From Mesostigma viride (Eukaryota; Streptophyta; Mesostigmatophyceae; Mesostigmatales; Mesostigmataceae): a stretch of 64,000 nucleotides of DNA. Location: assembly GCA_009746045.1 (NCBI GenBank), contig RPFO01000127.1, positions 894,050 to 958,049 on the forward strand. The letters run 5' to 3'. Under the pieces are notes generated by a model. It made no database searches. It saw only the letters and a list, made by a program, of their open reading frames with translations, and had not been told where the DNA came from. Shown piece after piece: positions 1 to 11,060 of the stretch. The position numbers and the translations under genes are program-made. Each line of letters begins with the position of its first letter. The first letter of the stretch is position 1.

Positions 1-836
1 ACCGGCAGGTGCCGGGCCGCCAGCAACGGGGCACGGGCCGCAAAGCCCGCAAAAACGGCTGCGTTGGGGGCACCCTTGTCCAGCTCGTCGACGTCCGCCC
101 GGGCGTCCAGGGCCGACAGGTACTCCCGTCGGCACCGGTTCCGCTCGTGCTCGGCGTCCGTCCAGTCCTCAGGATCTCCCTTGACCGGACGTAGAGCAGA
201 CCAGTCAGGGCGGACCAGTGCGGCGCGGCGCGCGGGGACGTGGAACCGGAGCCGAAGGGTCGCGCGCACCAACCGGTGGTCAGAGCACACCGTGGGCGTG
301 TCAAACACTCGGGCGTCCAGAACCGAGGTGCACCTGGGCTGCCGTACCACCACGTAGTCCAGACAGGCCTGACGGCCGTTAGGGCCACGAAAAGTGACCA
401 AGTCCGGTGAGGGACGTTGGAATTGGCAGTTGACAGCAACCATCCCGCTATCCCGCAAAAAGGCAGAGAAAAGGGGAGTGTTGGCGTTAGCTTCCGTGTC
501 AGCAGGCGCAAAGCGGCTGCCAGCAGTGCCCACGGGGAGCGTAGCATTGGCGTCGAGCAGCATAACCAAAAAGTGGCGGGCCGGAGTGACCCTCTCAAGG
601 TCATGCAAAGATTCGAAGAACTCCTCACGGGCCGAATCAGGTAGACCACTGTGGGGTGCGTAGCCCACCCCCACCGTGAGGTGGTGTTTAGACCGCCCCT
701 CGACAGAGGTGAAATGTGCTACCATAAGGCGTGGGGTGATTAGAAACTGAAGCGTGCTGAGGCTAGCAACTGCCAGCGGCGAACACAAAAGACCAACACC
801 ACCTTGGCCAGGCGTACCGCTGCCAGCGAAGCAACA
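1..836 (-). pseudogene. LINE ORF2 endonuclease-region fragment (third LINE copy)
   Basis: The minus strand encodes the C-terminal part of an APE-type endonuclease domain of a non-LTR retrotransposon. A DYVVV-like segment and the catalytic Ser-Asp-His motif (complement of 276-284) are visible. The stretch is nearly identical to 25499-26371 in the second LINE copy, with small indels, so both belong to one family. The reverse-transcriptase part would lie beyond the left window edge. Reading frames are broken by short indels, so it is almost certainly not functional. Similarity to the other copy ends near 836, just before a LINE 3' tail of another insertion. Confidence 0.75.
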
Positions 837-861
837 TCCATGGGGGTCCCATTATAGGCAT

Positions 862-965
862 TAAATTAAATTAAATTAAATTAAATTATAACATGCCTCC
901 GTTGGGAGATCATGTAGCACATATTCCATGATAGATGGGGGGAGTGGAGGTCTGGAGGAAGCCGT
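862..965 (-). mobile_element. Severely 5'-truncated LINE 3' end with (ATTAA)n tail
   Basis: On the minus strand this is a LINE 3' untranslated end. It contains the terminal hairpin (897-908) followed by an A/T pentanucleotide tail (about 862-890). It matches the 3' end at 1466-1560 over about 90 bp, so it is an independent, very short insertion of the same family lying beside the endonuclease fragment. Confidence 0.7.
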
Positions 966-1465
966 GTAATCGAACTAAGGTTAACCCGTGTTTTTTTACA
1001 ACGCGATACATCGCGTTGTAGGGTTAGAACGCGATGTATCGCGATGTAATCTGACACGTGGCAAACCTATTAAACATGCGATTTTTGGTCTGAAACTTTC
1101 AACACTGTAGGTCAGAAACATCTCATAGAATTCAAGAAAAAATCCTGGTATTTTTGGGGTTTTTTTGTGACAGCTACAAACAAATATGTACCACTGAAAT
1201 CAGGCATTTTCGCGGGACGAAGGTGAAGACGACGGCGATGGCGGCAGGTAGATCTCGCCAGTTTTCGCGCGAATTTCAGTGGCTGTTGGGTGGCACGACC
1301 ATGATGATGCGTTCAAAGGTTGCCTAATTAGGTTTCTACGAGTTTGTTGCGGTACTGGGGCAAAGGAAACGTAGTTTTTTCCAGTTTCTCACCCAACTTT
1401 CATGCGGAAACCCTGGAAACCGGCATACATATTATTACGTCAAGACTCGGGTCTGCTGCGGCACC
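966..1465. other. Spacer with tandem CGCGAT hairpins; no gene seen
   Basis: No open frame of interest. Two palindromic blocks sit close together: 997-1020 (11-bp arms TACAACGCGAT and complement, 2-nt spacer) and 1030-1043 (CGCGATGTATCGCG). A TTAA at 981-984 is followed by CCCGTG, as in the TTAA elements elsewhere, but no matching right terminus was found. Confidence 0.4.
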
Positions 1466-1851
1466 ATTAAATTAAATTAAATTATAAATTATAACATGCC
1501 TCCGTGGGGAGGTCATGTAGCACATATTTCATGATGGATGGGGTGGAGGAAGCCGCGTGATCGAACTATCCTAACTCTATCTAGAAAATCCTACCTACAC
1601 TACTCATCAAAACGCCTCCTCCGCTTGGGGGGAGGTGGCTTGCCCACAGGGTCGGGCGTGTGCGCCTTGACAATCTTCTTCCACCGCGTCTTGTCCTGCA
1701 TGGCAGTCCAAAGACGGGAGAGAGAGTGGATGCGGTGCTCAAACTGGGCTGGGACCACTAGGTCGTCCAGCAACATCTGAACGTAGTTGGTGACAGGTTT
1801 CCCTACCCTTTTGGGAATGTCAGGTCCGCGGGGCCAGGCCAGGTCAGAATG
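1466..1851 (-). pseudogene. LINE copy 1, segment a: ORF2 C-terminus, 3' UTR and tail
   Basis: This is the 3' end of the interrupted LINE. The tail (about 1466-1495) and terminal hairpin (1499-1512) are followed, reading the minus strand backwards, by the last ~80 codons of ORF2 (about 1600-1851). That C-terminus aligns with the end of the RT ORF at 39.7-39.84 kb: a TW/AW-GPD motif, then a basic tail containing PVGK-P. The segment is cut at 1851 by the CACTA-like insertion and resumes at 7049. Confidence 0.75.
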
Positions 1852-2889
1852 CACAACACCTTGAAATGGCCTTTTTTTTACATAAATTATGGCCCATGGG
1901 AAGTTTATTGTCAGATTGACCTAGGATTGGATCCCACCACTCCCCAGGATGTGTCTGGCTAGTGGTGGATTAGTTGAGTCAAAATGTTAAGTTTACATGG
2001 TACTCCTTGCTTAAGTTAACTCCAGATCCAAGGCCAAAACTGGCCACCTAAACCACTTGCACTTGCATAGAAACAATAGTTGATCTCAGATTATGCTGTA
2101 ACTTTGCAGTGGTGATGAATAATAGTTGTTCTGACCTTGTACAAAGTTCTACGCCATTTGGAGCCCTAGTTGGTGACAAATGCTAGCAAAATTTTGCTAG
2201 CATTTGTCATTAATGGCCATTTTAAATCAATATTTAACCCAAATAATGTCAGAATGCCACCAAAACTTATTGCCATCATGCCAGCACCTGAAGCAAGGTC
2301 TCAACAAGTCATGAGCAAAAATTCAGATCATGCAGAGCCCAAAATGGTGACATTTGCCAGCAATTGTCACCAATTTTGGCTTTTTTACTCACAATTTTAA
2401 CAACATTAACCACCAAAACATTCTCCAAGCTGGGGCACATCATTTTAATCAGACTTTGCAGGCAACTCAAGAATGACTAGTACAAACAGTGTGCAAAACC
2501 TTGGTGCATGTGAATGCCTGAGTGGTGACCATTGCTAGCAGAATCCATCATGTAAGGTAGGCATATATTGCCAGTTACTATGCCACAAAGCTGTGATGTG
2601 CAGTCGGCATGTCCATATGTATACCCCATGACACCATGCCTCTAAACTACTTGGCGCATTGCAAAATGGGAAGGAAAGGTGAATAATACATGCCACATCA
2701 CTAACACAGCCATTTGAATGCTACCAACACGCACCATGCATGACATACACTACGTGTACAGTAATACATGTCGAGAACATGCCGAGCGAGCATATCCGGC
2801 AAGGTGCAGTGACCCCCACGCTGGCACATGTCACCTGGCATCCACGTATGCTCACATGATATGGCATTGGCATATCCCATGTCTCCATC

Positions 2890-4060
2890 TCTTGCACTTT
2901 GTGCGCACCAAGCCACCCATGCAGTCGCCCACCCATGCAGCCACCTGGCCACCCACCCACACAACTGCTCACACACTCGCGCGCCCGTCAGCACCCAGAC
3001 AGCCACCTGTCCTCCCACCCAGTGACCCACCCACCAAGCCAGCCGCGCACGTGCTTACCCAACTTATACCACCATGCGTGCACCTAGGCACTCAACCACC
3101 TACCAACCCACTTGGACATCCACCCACCCACCAAGGCACCTGCGCAACCCACACACCAACTAGGTAATAATAAGCAGGCATTCCCCCATCCAATGAGCCA
3201 ACCACCCAACCACCCAACCACCTAAACACCCAGCCATGCAGCTGGCCCCATATGCACCCGTCCGGCCACTCACAGTTGACCCACCCACGCACCTACCCAC
3301 TCAACCACTCACTGCCCCCACACCCTTATACCCACTGACCCACCCACTGACCCACCCACACATGCATTTTCTCAGCCAGCACCCCGGCACCTACCTCACC
3401 CCAGACCTGCACAGCCCTTCACCCGCGATAGGTGAGTCGGTCCCAACCACAAAACCATCCACGCATCCATATCTGTGCGGCCACCCGTCCATCACCCGTC
3501 CCTTCGCCCACCCACCCACATCTAGTCATCTACACATCCACCAGCCACCAACCACCAATGGCCCACCCACCAACCCCCCCCCAACCCCCCCCCTAACCAA
3601 CCAACCACCAACCCACCACCCTCAAAAACGTGCAGTTGTTTCACTCATGCATCCAACAACCCACCCACTTCAAAGTCCCCAAAGCCTATCATCACCCAGC
3701 CACCTGGGCATCTGCCAATAACCGACCGCCCTTGTACTCATCCACCCACCATGACCAGCCAGCCACCCAGGCACCCACCCACCCTCTCCAACTGCCTGTG
3801 CTCCCACCTACGCAGCCAGCCATGTACCAAGGCATCCACCTATCAGCCACCCACCTGCCATTGAACCCACCCAGGCCTAGGCATTCCTTGAAGCATCTAT
3901 AGCCCAAGCCTCCCACCCAAGGCTCTCTGGGCAATCAAACAACCAAACAACCAATCACCCAGCTATACAACCACCTAACCACCTAACCACTCAACAACAC
4001 AATCACCGAACTACCCAACACCCAAACCAGCCAGGCATGTGCCCGCCTCGCATGCCCTCA
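2890..4060. repeat. Degenerate CCA/CCACC-rich minisatellite
   Basis: About 1.2 kb made of irregular CCACC, ACCCA and CCAACC words, strongly strand-asymmetric (C/A on plus). It opens long Pro/Thr/His-rich frames on both strands that look like artefacts of composition. It lies inside the CACTA-like element. Confidence 0.7.
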
Positions 4061-4381
4061 CCATTGCAACACCCCATACACGCCCCGCTCACCTAGCCAG
4101 CCACACACCCAGCCAGTCTCCTGCTCAACTCACGCATGAAGGCAATATCAGCCATGCATGGCCTCACCTTGCATCACTTGCATTGCCTGGGTAAATTGCA
4201 TGAGACAGATTCCATCTCATTGTCAGCAACTGAAAACTGCTCTTTCTTCACAGTGATGAATAAGCAACAACGTTGGAAACGTTCTCTCATCCCTCTTTAA
4301 AACAGTCCTTAAATCAGAAAGACAAGGGCAACTCTCTGGACAAGGTGGCAATAACCACTGCACCATGCTCTTGAGAAAGCC

Positions 4382-6099
4382 TTAACCCCTCATTGGTCCC
4401 ATTTCAAGCCGAAAAATCGGCTGCAAAATGCTAAATTTGCAAACCACCCCACAGCCAACCTACCAACATCCAAGGGCTGTCCTTGGGGGTCAAGCATGTC
4501 CATGAGTTGCCCTTCGGGGTGAGCTATCACAACCTAACATATCTGCAGGGTAGGCCATAGAAAACTACCGCCAAAGTTAGGGGGGTCGAGACGCGCGTTT
4601 TCATTTTTGGTAGAATGTGCATTTTGAATTATGTTATAAGACCTAGGCACCTACCACTTCAGGGATGATAAACAGTTAGTTGCTGAACAGTTTGAGCCAT
4701 TGGGGTCATCATTTGCCGGGTGGGTATACCAGCAGTTACACCCAGTACAGCCCATAGGGGTACCGTTGGTAAAAAGCAACCAAGGGGGTAGGGGTGGGCA
4801 TACTACCTACTAATACCTACTAATATGGCCCCCAACCATGCCATACAATACATTTCCCCTCCACAATGATGGGGAAACATAACTGCATCATCACACTGCC
4901 CTTACATGGCACCTATGTGCAGGTGCCACCTTGTCCATGCACGTAGGTGACGTGGTACGGATACCCTACGCAAGGCATACATTATAGGAGGCAGCCACCA
5001 GTTGACATACTAGTGACGTTGAGCCTATTTCAGCCTGCCCTAGCAAGGATAAACTAGGCCTAAGCTGCTATAGCTTGCCAGGTGATGGCCAGCACACCTG
5101 GTGGCACATGCTGTCAATGGGAAGCTTTTACTCACCAGTTACGTGCTTGATGATGCCACAGAGACCAGCCATTGAACTGCCTCACAATCATGCAATATGT
5201 GTATGGGAAATGTATAACAAACATATATGGAGGTATTCAAACCCATACAGCATCTAAAACTTATCACCATCACACTGTGGCAGGTCAACTGACTGAGGGA
5301 AGCATCTAAGAAGGGTGTTTTAGAAAGGGGCCAGGCCAGGGTCAAGAAAGAGCATGAATAATGCAAAAAGAATGTGCTACACAAGCTAGAACATATATAT
5401 AAACGTCAAAAATCGATAGGAAAACGATGCTGAAGCTTTACCAGGCATGGATGGCGTTACCTTGGCCCAGGCGGTGGCCGCAAAATGGCGCATTTCGGCA
5501 CACCAAAGTTGTGCAGCATGGTCGCTAGATTCGGCGATTTCTTGCCACCCTTGCACGTTTACGACTACTATGTATCATAATAACTACAAAGAAACCAATA
5601 TATCCTTTAAAATACGCCGTAAAGGTATTGCTATCAACGTTTCTATCGTCCGGCCTGATCGCAGTTTTTTCCAGCAAGAACGCTGCCGACACCTATCAAA
5701 TGGCATTCCCGCGAACCAAAAATTGGCCTGTGTGATCTTTAGGACGTATAAAATCAATTTCCTAAGTTTGGCCAGAAAATTCGAACGCAAACGTAAATTC
5801 CATGCGTGGGCGCAAGCCGCCATGGCCAGGTCGTCGTTTTCCGGAATGCACGTTTTACGTGAAAAAGTACCCTGACCCCTTGTACTTTGACCGGCCAGAA
5901 CACCTCTATAACTTTGTCAGAAGTATGCGAACCCTAGTACCATGCTGTGAGGAAAGTTATAAACTTTCGATCTTCTCAGCTAAACGTTTCCTAATTCTCA
6001 ATAGTTTTCGCGCAATTTGGTCCCCCGCGGAGCAGCCGATGCATCGGCTGCAAGTCGATTTTTGGCGGAAAATCGGCTGCAAGACCAATGAGGGGTTAA
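4382..6099. mobile_element. TTAA-flanked terminal-inverted-repeat element (piggyBac-type, non-autonomous)
   Basis: TTAA at 4382-4385 and 6096-6099 brackets a perfect 13-bp inverted repeat, CCCCTCATTGGTC (4386-4398; complement at 6083-6095). Both subterminal regions then carry GCAGCCGAT/ATCGGCTGC words that form small hairpins. A TTAA duplication with C-rich termini is the hallmark of piggyBac-type transposition. No transposase frame is present, so it would depend on a partner in trans. It is nested within the CACTA-like element. Confidence 0.7.
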
Positions 6100-7048
6100 C
6101 AATCCAGCTTTCTACCCTTTTAGAAGCTGCCTTGCGTTAGCAACGATTCTGGGCCCTCTGGCTCGCTCACCTCGCTTAATCTGCGCTTCTTTATGGCTGC
6201 CGGGATATGCGAAGCTTGGGCCGAGCGTGTCGTGGCGAGGTCGTCTGCCCGACTCATCACATCTCGAAACCGCACAGCCGACTAATAAAAACGATGCCCC
6301 CCTTTGCCTTTTGTATCTGGCGTCAAAAGAACAATGAACTCGCTTGGAAAACACTGTCGCAAAGAGCTTCCTACAGGCATTATAAGCAATTTTCGCAGCT
6401 TTCACCGCACTTACTGCACATCCGGAAGACCATTAGCGGCCTTAGCGCGGAATCTTGGGCACGCCATATCTTCTGCTGGCTCATTGCCGCAGGCTGGCAG
6501 TATAGTAAGGTCGGGCATAGCCTAAAGAGCTGATTATCTGACGACAAAAATATGCATTGCATGAAGCAAGAAACAGACGGATTTTGCACCCCCGTATTTA
6601 TTCACGCCAATGCCGGACAATTAAAAGCGAAACTCAAAAAACGAAAACACTAACGTTTTCGGGAATATTATAACGAACAAGCTGAGCTATCGTGCCGGGA
6701 TTTTCGTTTCCTCCCGTATCCAGGACCTTGAGACACGTACCACCGAGAAATCCGGGTTTCGCGAAAAAACTGGTCCGCTGTGAAAAAAGCTTTTTATCCC
6801 GTTCAATGCCCGCGTCGCAATAACAGCGTATATAAGTCCAAAATTATTCCATGGATTGACCGTGATGTAAGCTTCGTTTTGACACCTCGGGCGGCTGCAA
6901 TGACGCAAGTTTCAGAACGCTAGCTCATGCTCGACCGCCATGGGTGTTTTCGTCGTTTTCGTCAGTCGTGGCGCGGGAAAAATCTAGATCTCGGACGAAT
7001 TCCGGACAATAATTTATGTAAAAATTTGGCGGGGCTCGCGGTGTTGTG

Positions 7049-7228
7049 TGTGCCGCCCTGGCTGTCCAAGCCGCTGGGGGCCGGCCAGACCAAGGGTGGT
7101 GTCGACCTGGCTGGTGCGGGCAAGGTGGCCTACAAATGCTATCCTACGCTGCCTAATCTCGTCCGAAACACGAGGCATGCCATGATACAAAGACTCTGAT
7201 GACGGACGCTCGGAAAAACCTACGTTAA
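7049..7228 (-). pseudogene. LINE copy 1, segment b: ORF2 thumb/post-RT region
   Basis: The minus strand encodes about 60 residues aligning with the RT ORF at 39.47-39.64 kb. Shared features are LY-GMP, an I-QRR block, then GHLARTSQVDT and QPGRH. The frame is continuous with segment c across the piggyBac TTAA (reading MLRQVLN then VGF), which shows that the piggyBac element inserted here. Confidence 0.75.
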
Positions 7229-7598
7229 CCCTTAAACTGTCATAACTGGAACCACGAGAACGGACTGAGTTTGGGTATCTTTGTGCGCCTGGCAGTAACT
7301 AGCCAAATAACATTTTCTGGCCCACCCTTGGAACCAAGCATGCTTTTATATCAAATAATGTTTAGGAAATTTGGTTGGTCACATATCCATGCCCTACACC
7401 TGCTAAAAATAGCACCCCCCTCAGGGGGGTACACTGCCCACGGGGTTCGAGACACGCATAATGCATTATGGACCATTTCTTCAAATCTGCTGGCCCTGGC
7501 CCTTTGAGAGGAGTTAAATATATTCACAGGCATGCCCAAAATGCATTGGCAACATGACATGTCACAAAACTGTGAACGCTAGCTACCAAATGGCCGAA

Positions 7599-7632
7599 GC
7601 CAGCTGGCACCGTTATAACGGTGCCAGCTGGC
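7599..7632. terminator. Perfect 34-bp palindrome downstream of transposase
   Basis: The arms are GCCAGCTGGCACCGTTA and its exact complement with no spacer. A weaker outer pairing (AGCTACCA / TGGTAGCT) extends the stem. It lies about 235 bp past the transposase stop, so a role in 3'-end formation or cruciform formation is possible but not shown. Confidence 0.45.
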
Positions 7633-7867
7633 AGGGGTACAAATGGTAGCTTAACAACACAAAACTTTATTCCAGTTGGCATAAAACATCAAGGGATGCC
7701 CAAATGGGCATAATGCACCATACCCAGGTGATAAAACAAGAGACCATGCCATATATAACACATGCCAACATGCCACAAGGGGCCAAAATGGCACTAGCGC
7801 GCGCGGTAGCGCATGACTAGCCAAGGGTGTAGCTAACTGTCAAGGCTACCTGGCTATATATGCCAAA

Positions 7868-10242
7868 CTACGCCGGATTGCGCCTCTGGGTGCGCAGGTA
7901 CTGCCTCCTACGAGGCCCTGTCAGCTGGGTGCCAGCTGCCAGCGTGCGGGTCGTGCGGCCATTGGCCTCAGCCCACGCGCGGCCAGCCGGGCTGCGGGCT
8001 GACAGGGGCTGCATGGCACGTTGGCGGCGGTCGTCGTCGTCGAGGCCAGCCACTGGCCCTGCGTGGAACACGTTCCAGCACGTGCCCGTACACAGTGCCT
8101 GGTTACAGTCCTTGCACCAGAAGTTGGTGCGCTTGCGCTCGGGGATCGTGGCGCACACCACGCACTGCGCCGACTCCGTCCACGGGATGCGCTCGGGCCT
8201 GAGGTGGGTGCCGCTGAACCGCCCGTCCAGCCCAGGCTGGTGGCCCCCCAGGATGCTATCCATGTCCAGCCGGGCGCCATGCCACTGGTTGTTCACTAGC
8301 TGCTGTGCGAGCAAGCTGAGGAACCCCACGTGGGAGAGGCAGTCGGGGCGGTTGGCGCGGGTGAGGTCTGCAGGATGTAGGCGTTGACGACTGAGTTGGC
8401 CAGGTGCCCTGTGGCGGCCCGGTGCCACCACACCCGGGAGACGAGGGCCTTCTGCAGGTCGTAGTTGCTGGCCAGCTGGTCAAACTTGTCGACCGCCTTG
8501 TAGCAGCTCCAATACGCGGGGATGAGGGACGGGGCAGTCACCATCACGCGCTGGTCACGGCCACCGTGGCGGCTGACCATCGCCTCCTCCAAGGGGATGC
8601 CCTTGCCCAGCACCCACACGAGCTTGCGGTCCTGCCAGGCGCACAGGGTCAGCCCATCCTTGTTGACAGCCCATGCGTAGTCCCCCTGGGCTGGCCTGCG
8701 GGGCATGCGGGCCTTGACCTGGGCGACGGGGATGCCACGGCGGTTGGGGAGCACTGTGCCCACCACGCGGTGGCCCATGCGGTGGCATGTCTCAATCACC
8801 TCACGCCCGGTGTAGAACCGGTCCATGGCCATGTGGACCCCGTGTGGCAGCGTGCTGGCGAGCTCACTCACCACGTGGAAGGTGTGATTGACCTGGGGCA
8901 GCTTGTCGTACGTGTTAGCATGGTAGAGGTAGCCGGTGGGCCAGTCGTTCAGGCAATACTGCTTCACGTGGAAGGGGGCAGGCTTGCTTGGGTTGAAGCA
9001 CCTGATCGGGCACAACTTGTGCCTGGACGCGATGCTTCTCTCGTCGATGGCGGCCGCGCTGCCCGGGATGAAGTACCTCTTGTATGCCTTGTTCAAGATG
9101 TCCTCCAGCCACAAGAACTGCCACAGTCGCCACTCGCGTGTCTGCGTGTTGGCAGGGCGCTGGGCAGAGTCCTGGAAGTGCAAGAAGCGTGTAATCTGCT
9201 GGAAGCGGCGCAAGGGCATCACGTTCTGCAGGTTGGCAGCATGAGCAGCACCGAGTGGCTGGCCAGAAAAATAATCCTCCCGGGCAGGCATGCCCACGAG
9301 TGACATGGTCAGGAGGATGCCAAGCCACTTGCCCAGCTCGTTCATGGAAAGAGGCGACCACTCCCGTGCCCCAGCAGATGCCGAGCGCTGCTTCTCCTCG
9401 GCATAGCGGTTTGTCTCGGTCACAATCCGCTCCAGCACGAGGGCAGGCTGCCAAAACAGCAGGAACAAGTCGAGAGGAGAAAACCTGTGAGGAACACCTG
9501 GGATGTTCTGATACATCGCCGTGCGCTCACGGTCAAACGGCGCACCATGCGGAACTCGGGGCAGCTCTGCAGGATCCGGCTTGCCAGTGCCGAACACCCA
9601 CTCATCCCCGCCATCGTCGCCACCATCCGGAGCATCATACCCCGCATCTTCCGACTCAGCATCGCTGTCCGCAAGCTCGGGAACGATGTCGTCGTCATCA
9701 GAAGAGTCGCTGGGCTCGGAGTCGGGCTGATCCGGAGGGGGCAGCCGCTGCAGACGCCTCCTTGCAGCAGGCGCGATGGCAGGCGTCCTCCTCGGGTTGC
9801 CTGCACGACGCTTGGCACGTTTCTTGGGCGGGGAGGAGGAAATATCCTCGCTATCCTGCTCATCATCGCTGTCGGGCTCCGATGAAGACTCCGGGGCATC
9901 TGAGTCGTCATCTGCGCTCCCAGCCCCCTGCCCATCGTCGCCTGCATCCCCTCCCTCCTCCACCTCATCCTCCGCAGGCCTAGAGACATCTCCTATCTTC
10001 TGCCACTTAAAAATCTCGTCTTTCGTCAACTTATACCTTAATGGATCGCCGGGAAACTTGCACCATGCTGCATTTTGGCCGCGTACCAACTCCGCTACCC
10101 TGCTGTCTACGCGGTGGCGCGCATGATTTACACCGAATTCCTGCACTGCCCATGCCTCCCCGAAGTAGGCCGGAGGCAATGCCACCTTGATTCCAAGTTT
10201 CAGTCGAAATGTGGCCAGCAGCTGGCCAGTAGGCGACGCCAT
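7868..10242 (-). pseudogene. piggyBac transposase (DDE_Tnp_1_7) with C-terminal Cys-rich domain, frameshifted
   Basis: The first ATG is at 10242; an upstream in-frame TTG would add five residues. The N-terminal ~90 residues are followed by a long Asp/Glu/Ser-rich region containing a nuclear-localisation-like PPKKRAKRR, then the RNase-H-like core (roughly residues 250-620). Catalytic Asp candidates are seen in AIDERS, MDRFYTG and AVDKFDQL. The main frame runs out at 8296, but near 8360-8370 the protein continues in another minus frame to 7868. That frame holds the family's C-terminal zinc-binding domain (CVVC, FWCKDC, ALC-GTCW-FH). A single small indel therefore separates the catalytic core from the Cys-rich finger. 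Known role of the family: cut-and-paste transposition at TTAA. The copy is probably inactive unless the frameshift is a sequencing error. Confidence 0.85.
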
Positions 10243-10557
10243 GTCTGTCGAGGTCAAACGTCGTTTCGTCGTCGTGCACGTCTTTTTGCAAAAAACGCAG
10301 ATTTTTTTCCCGCCGAAAGTACCTCAGGACCAGGGTACCCCCCTGGGTTTGCCAGATCAGTACTCCCTGGCCAAGTGTCCAAAGTACGGTCTGAATAGAC
10401 CCACGCATAGAGTACGTCTAGATCTATCGATTGGGCCAGGTTTGACCGTTGAATTATTTTTGGCGCGGCGCCTGGTTCTGCCACAAACTCAGTCCGTTAG
10501 AGTGGCGCGAGATCAACTGGCGCCACGAAAACGGACTCAGTACAGTTTAAGGGTTAA

Positions 10558-11060
10558 GGACCTGCCGGAGCATCCTGTAAACGGTGCCGTCGAGCCGAGC
10601 TGCCAGTTTGGGTGGGAGGGTCCACGCCTCGGCGCCATACGTGAGCACCGTGAGGACGAGGACCTTGAAGAGCATGCGCTTGCGGTGCCCGTCCAGGCCC
10701 TTTGAGCGCCAGTAAGGTGTGAGCGAACGGAGCTTGGCCCAGGCAAGGCCGATGCGAGTGTCCACATCGTCGGCGGTGTCAGGAAGCCAGCTCCCCAACA
10801 GCTTGAAGCGGTCGCGGAACGGGACCTCCGTCCCGTCGAGCAGGCGCGGCAGCGGTGGTTTACTGGATGCCCCTATCACCATCGCCTCAGTTTTGACACT
10901 AATCTCCAGCCCCACCGCCCGCGCCTCCAGGCCCAGGCATGCAGTCCAGCCAGGTCTGAATGTGCTCGGGACTCTCGATGAGGGTGGTATCATCCGCATA
11001 AATCGATCAGGTCGGCAAGGCGGTAACCGGGTCTAACCCCGCCGTGCTCTTTCACGTTAA
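10558..11060 (-). pseudogene. LINE copy 1, segment c: RT palm/thumb region
   Basis: The minus strand encodes LEARAVGLEISVKTEAM, a LLDGTEVPFRDRFKLLGSWL block and LTYGAEAW, all shared with copies at 23.7-24.1 kb and 39.05-39.45 kb. It is flanked by piggyBac at 10557 and by the TTAA element at 11057. In the copy 2 sequence the two flanks of the latter are adjacent (TCAA instead of TTAA), confirming the insertion. Confidence 0.8.

Larger units (their letters stand above)
1852..7048. mobile_element. CACTA-like non-autonomous DNA element in LINE ORF2
   Basis: The ends are CACAACACC (1852-1860) and its complement (7040-7048). They form an imperfect terminal inverted repeat of about 50 bp that includes a 16-bp match ending in ACATAAATTAT (left about 1873-1888). 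It is flanked on both sides by TG, a possible 2-bp target duplication. The LINE frame reads PGRH at the right flank and HSDLAW at the left, so the element sits inside ORF2. CAC/GTG termini with a 2-3 bp duplication fit the CACTA/EnSpm group, but no transposase was seen in its 5.2 kb. It carries a CA-rich minisatellite and a nested TTAA element. The superfamily assignment is inference. Confidence 0.55.
7225..10557. mobile_element. piggyBac transposon
   Basis: TTAA at 7225-7228 and 10554-10557 flanks perfect 12-bp inverted termini, CCCTTAAACTGT (7229-7240; complement 10542-10553). Subterminal copies of CGGACTGAGTTTG occur near 7260 (direct) and 10487-10499 (inverted). The element is about 3.3 kb with a single transposase gene on the minus strand. 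Both flanks are contiguous LINE ORF2. The termini and TTAA duplication are intact, so only the transposase frameshift argues against activity. Confidence 0.92.

Noticed and set aside
2701-3934. Pro/Thr/His-rich long frames
   Set aside because: Composition artefact of the CCACC minisatellite; no domain and no splice structure.
7430-7460. tRNA-like GGTTCGAGA word
   Set aside because: No cloverleaf arms could be paired around it.
8404-9303. 299-codon plus frame across the transposase
   Set aside because: Shadow of the minus-strand piggyBac gene; no domain.
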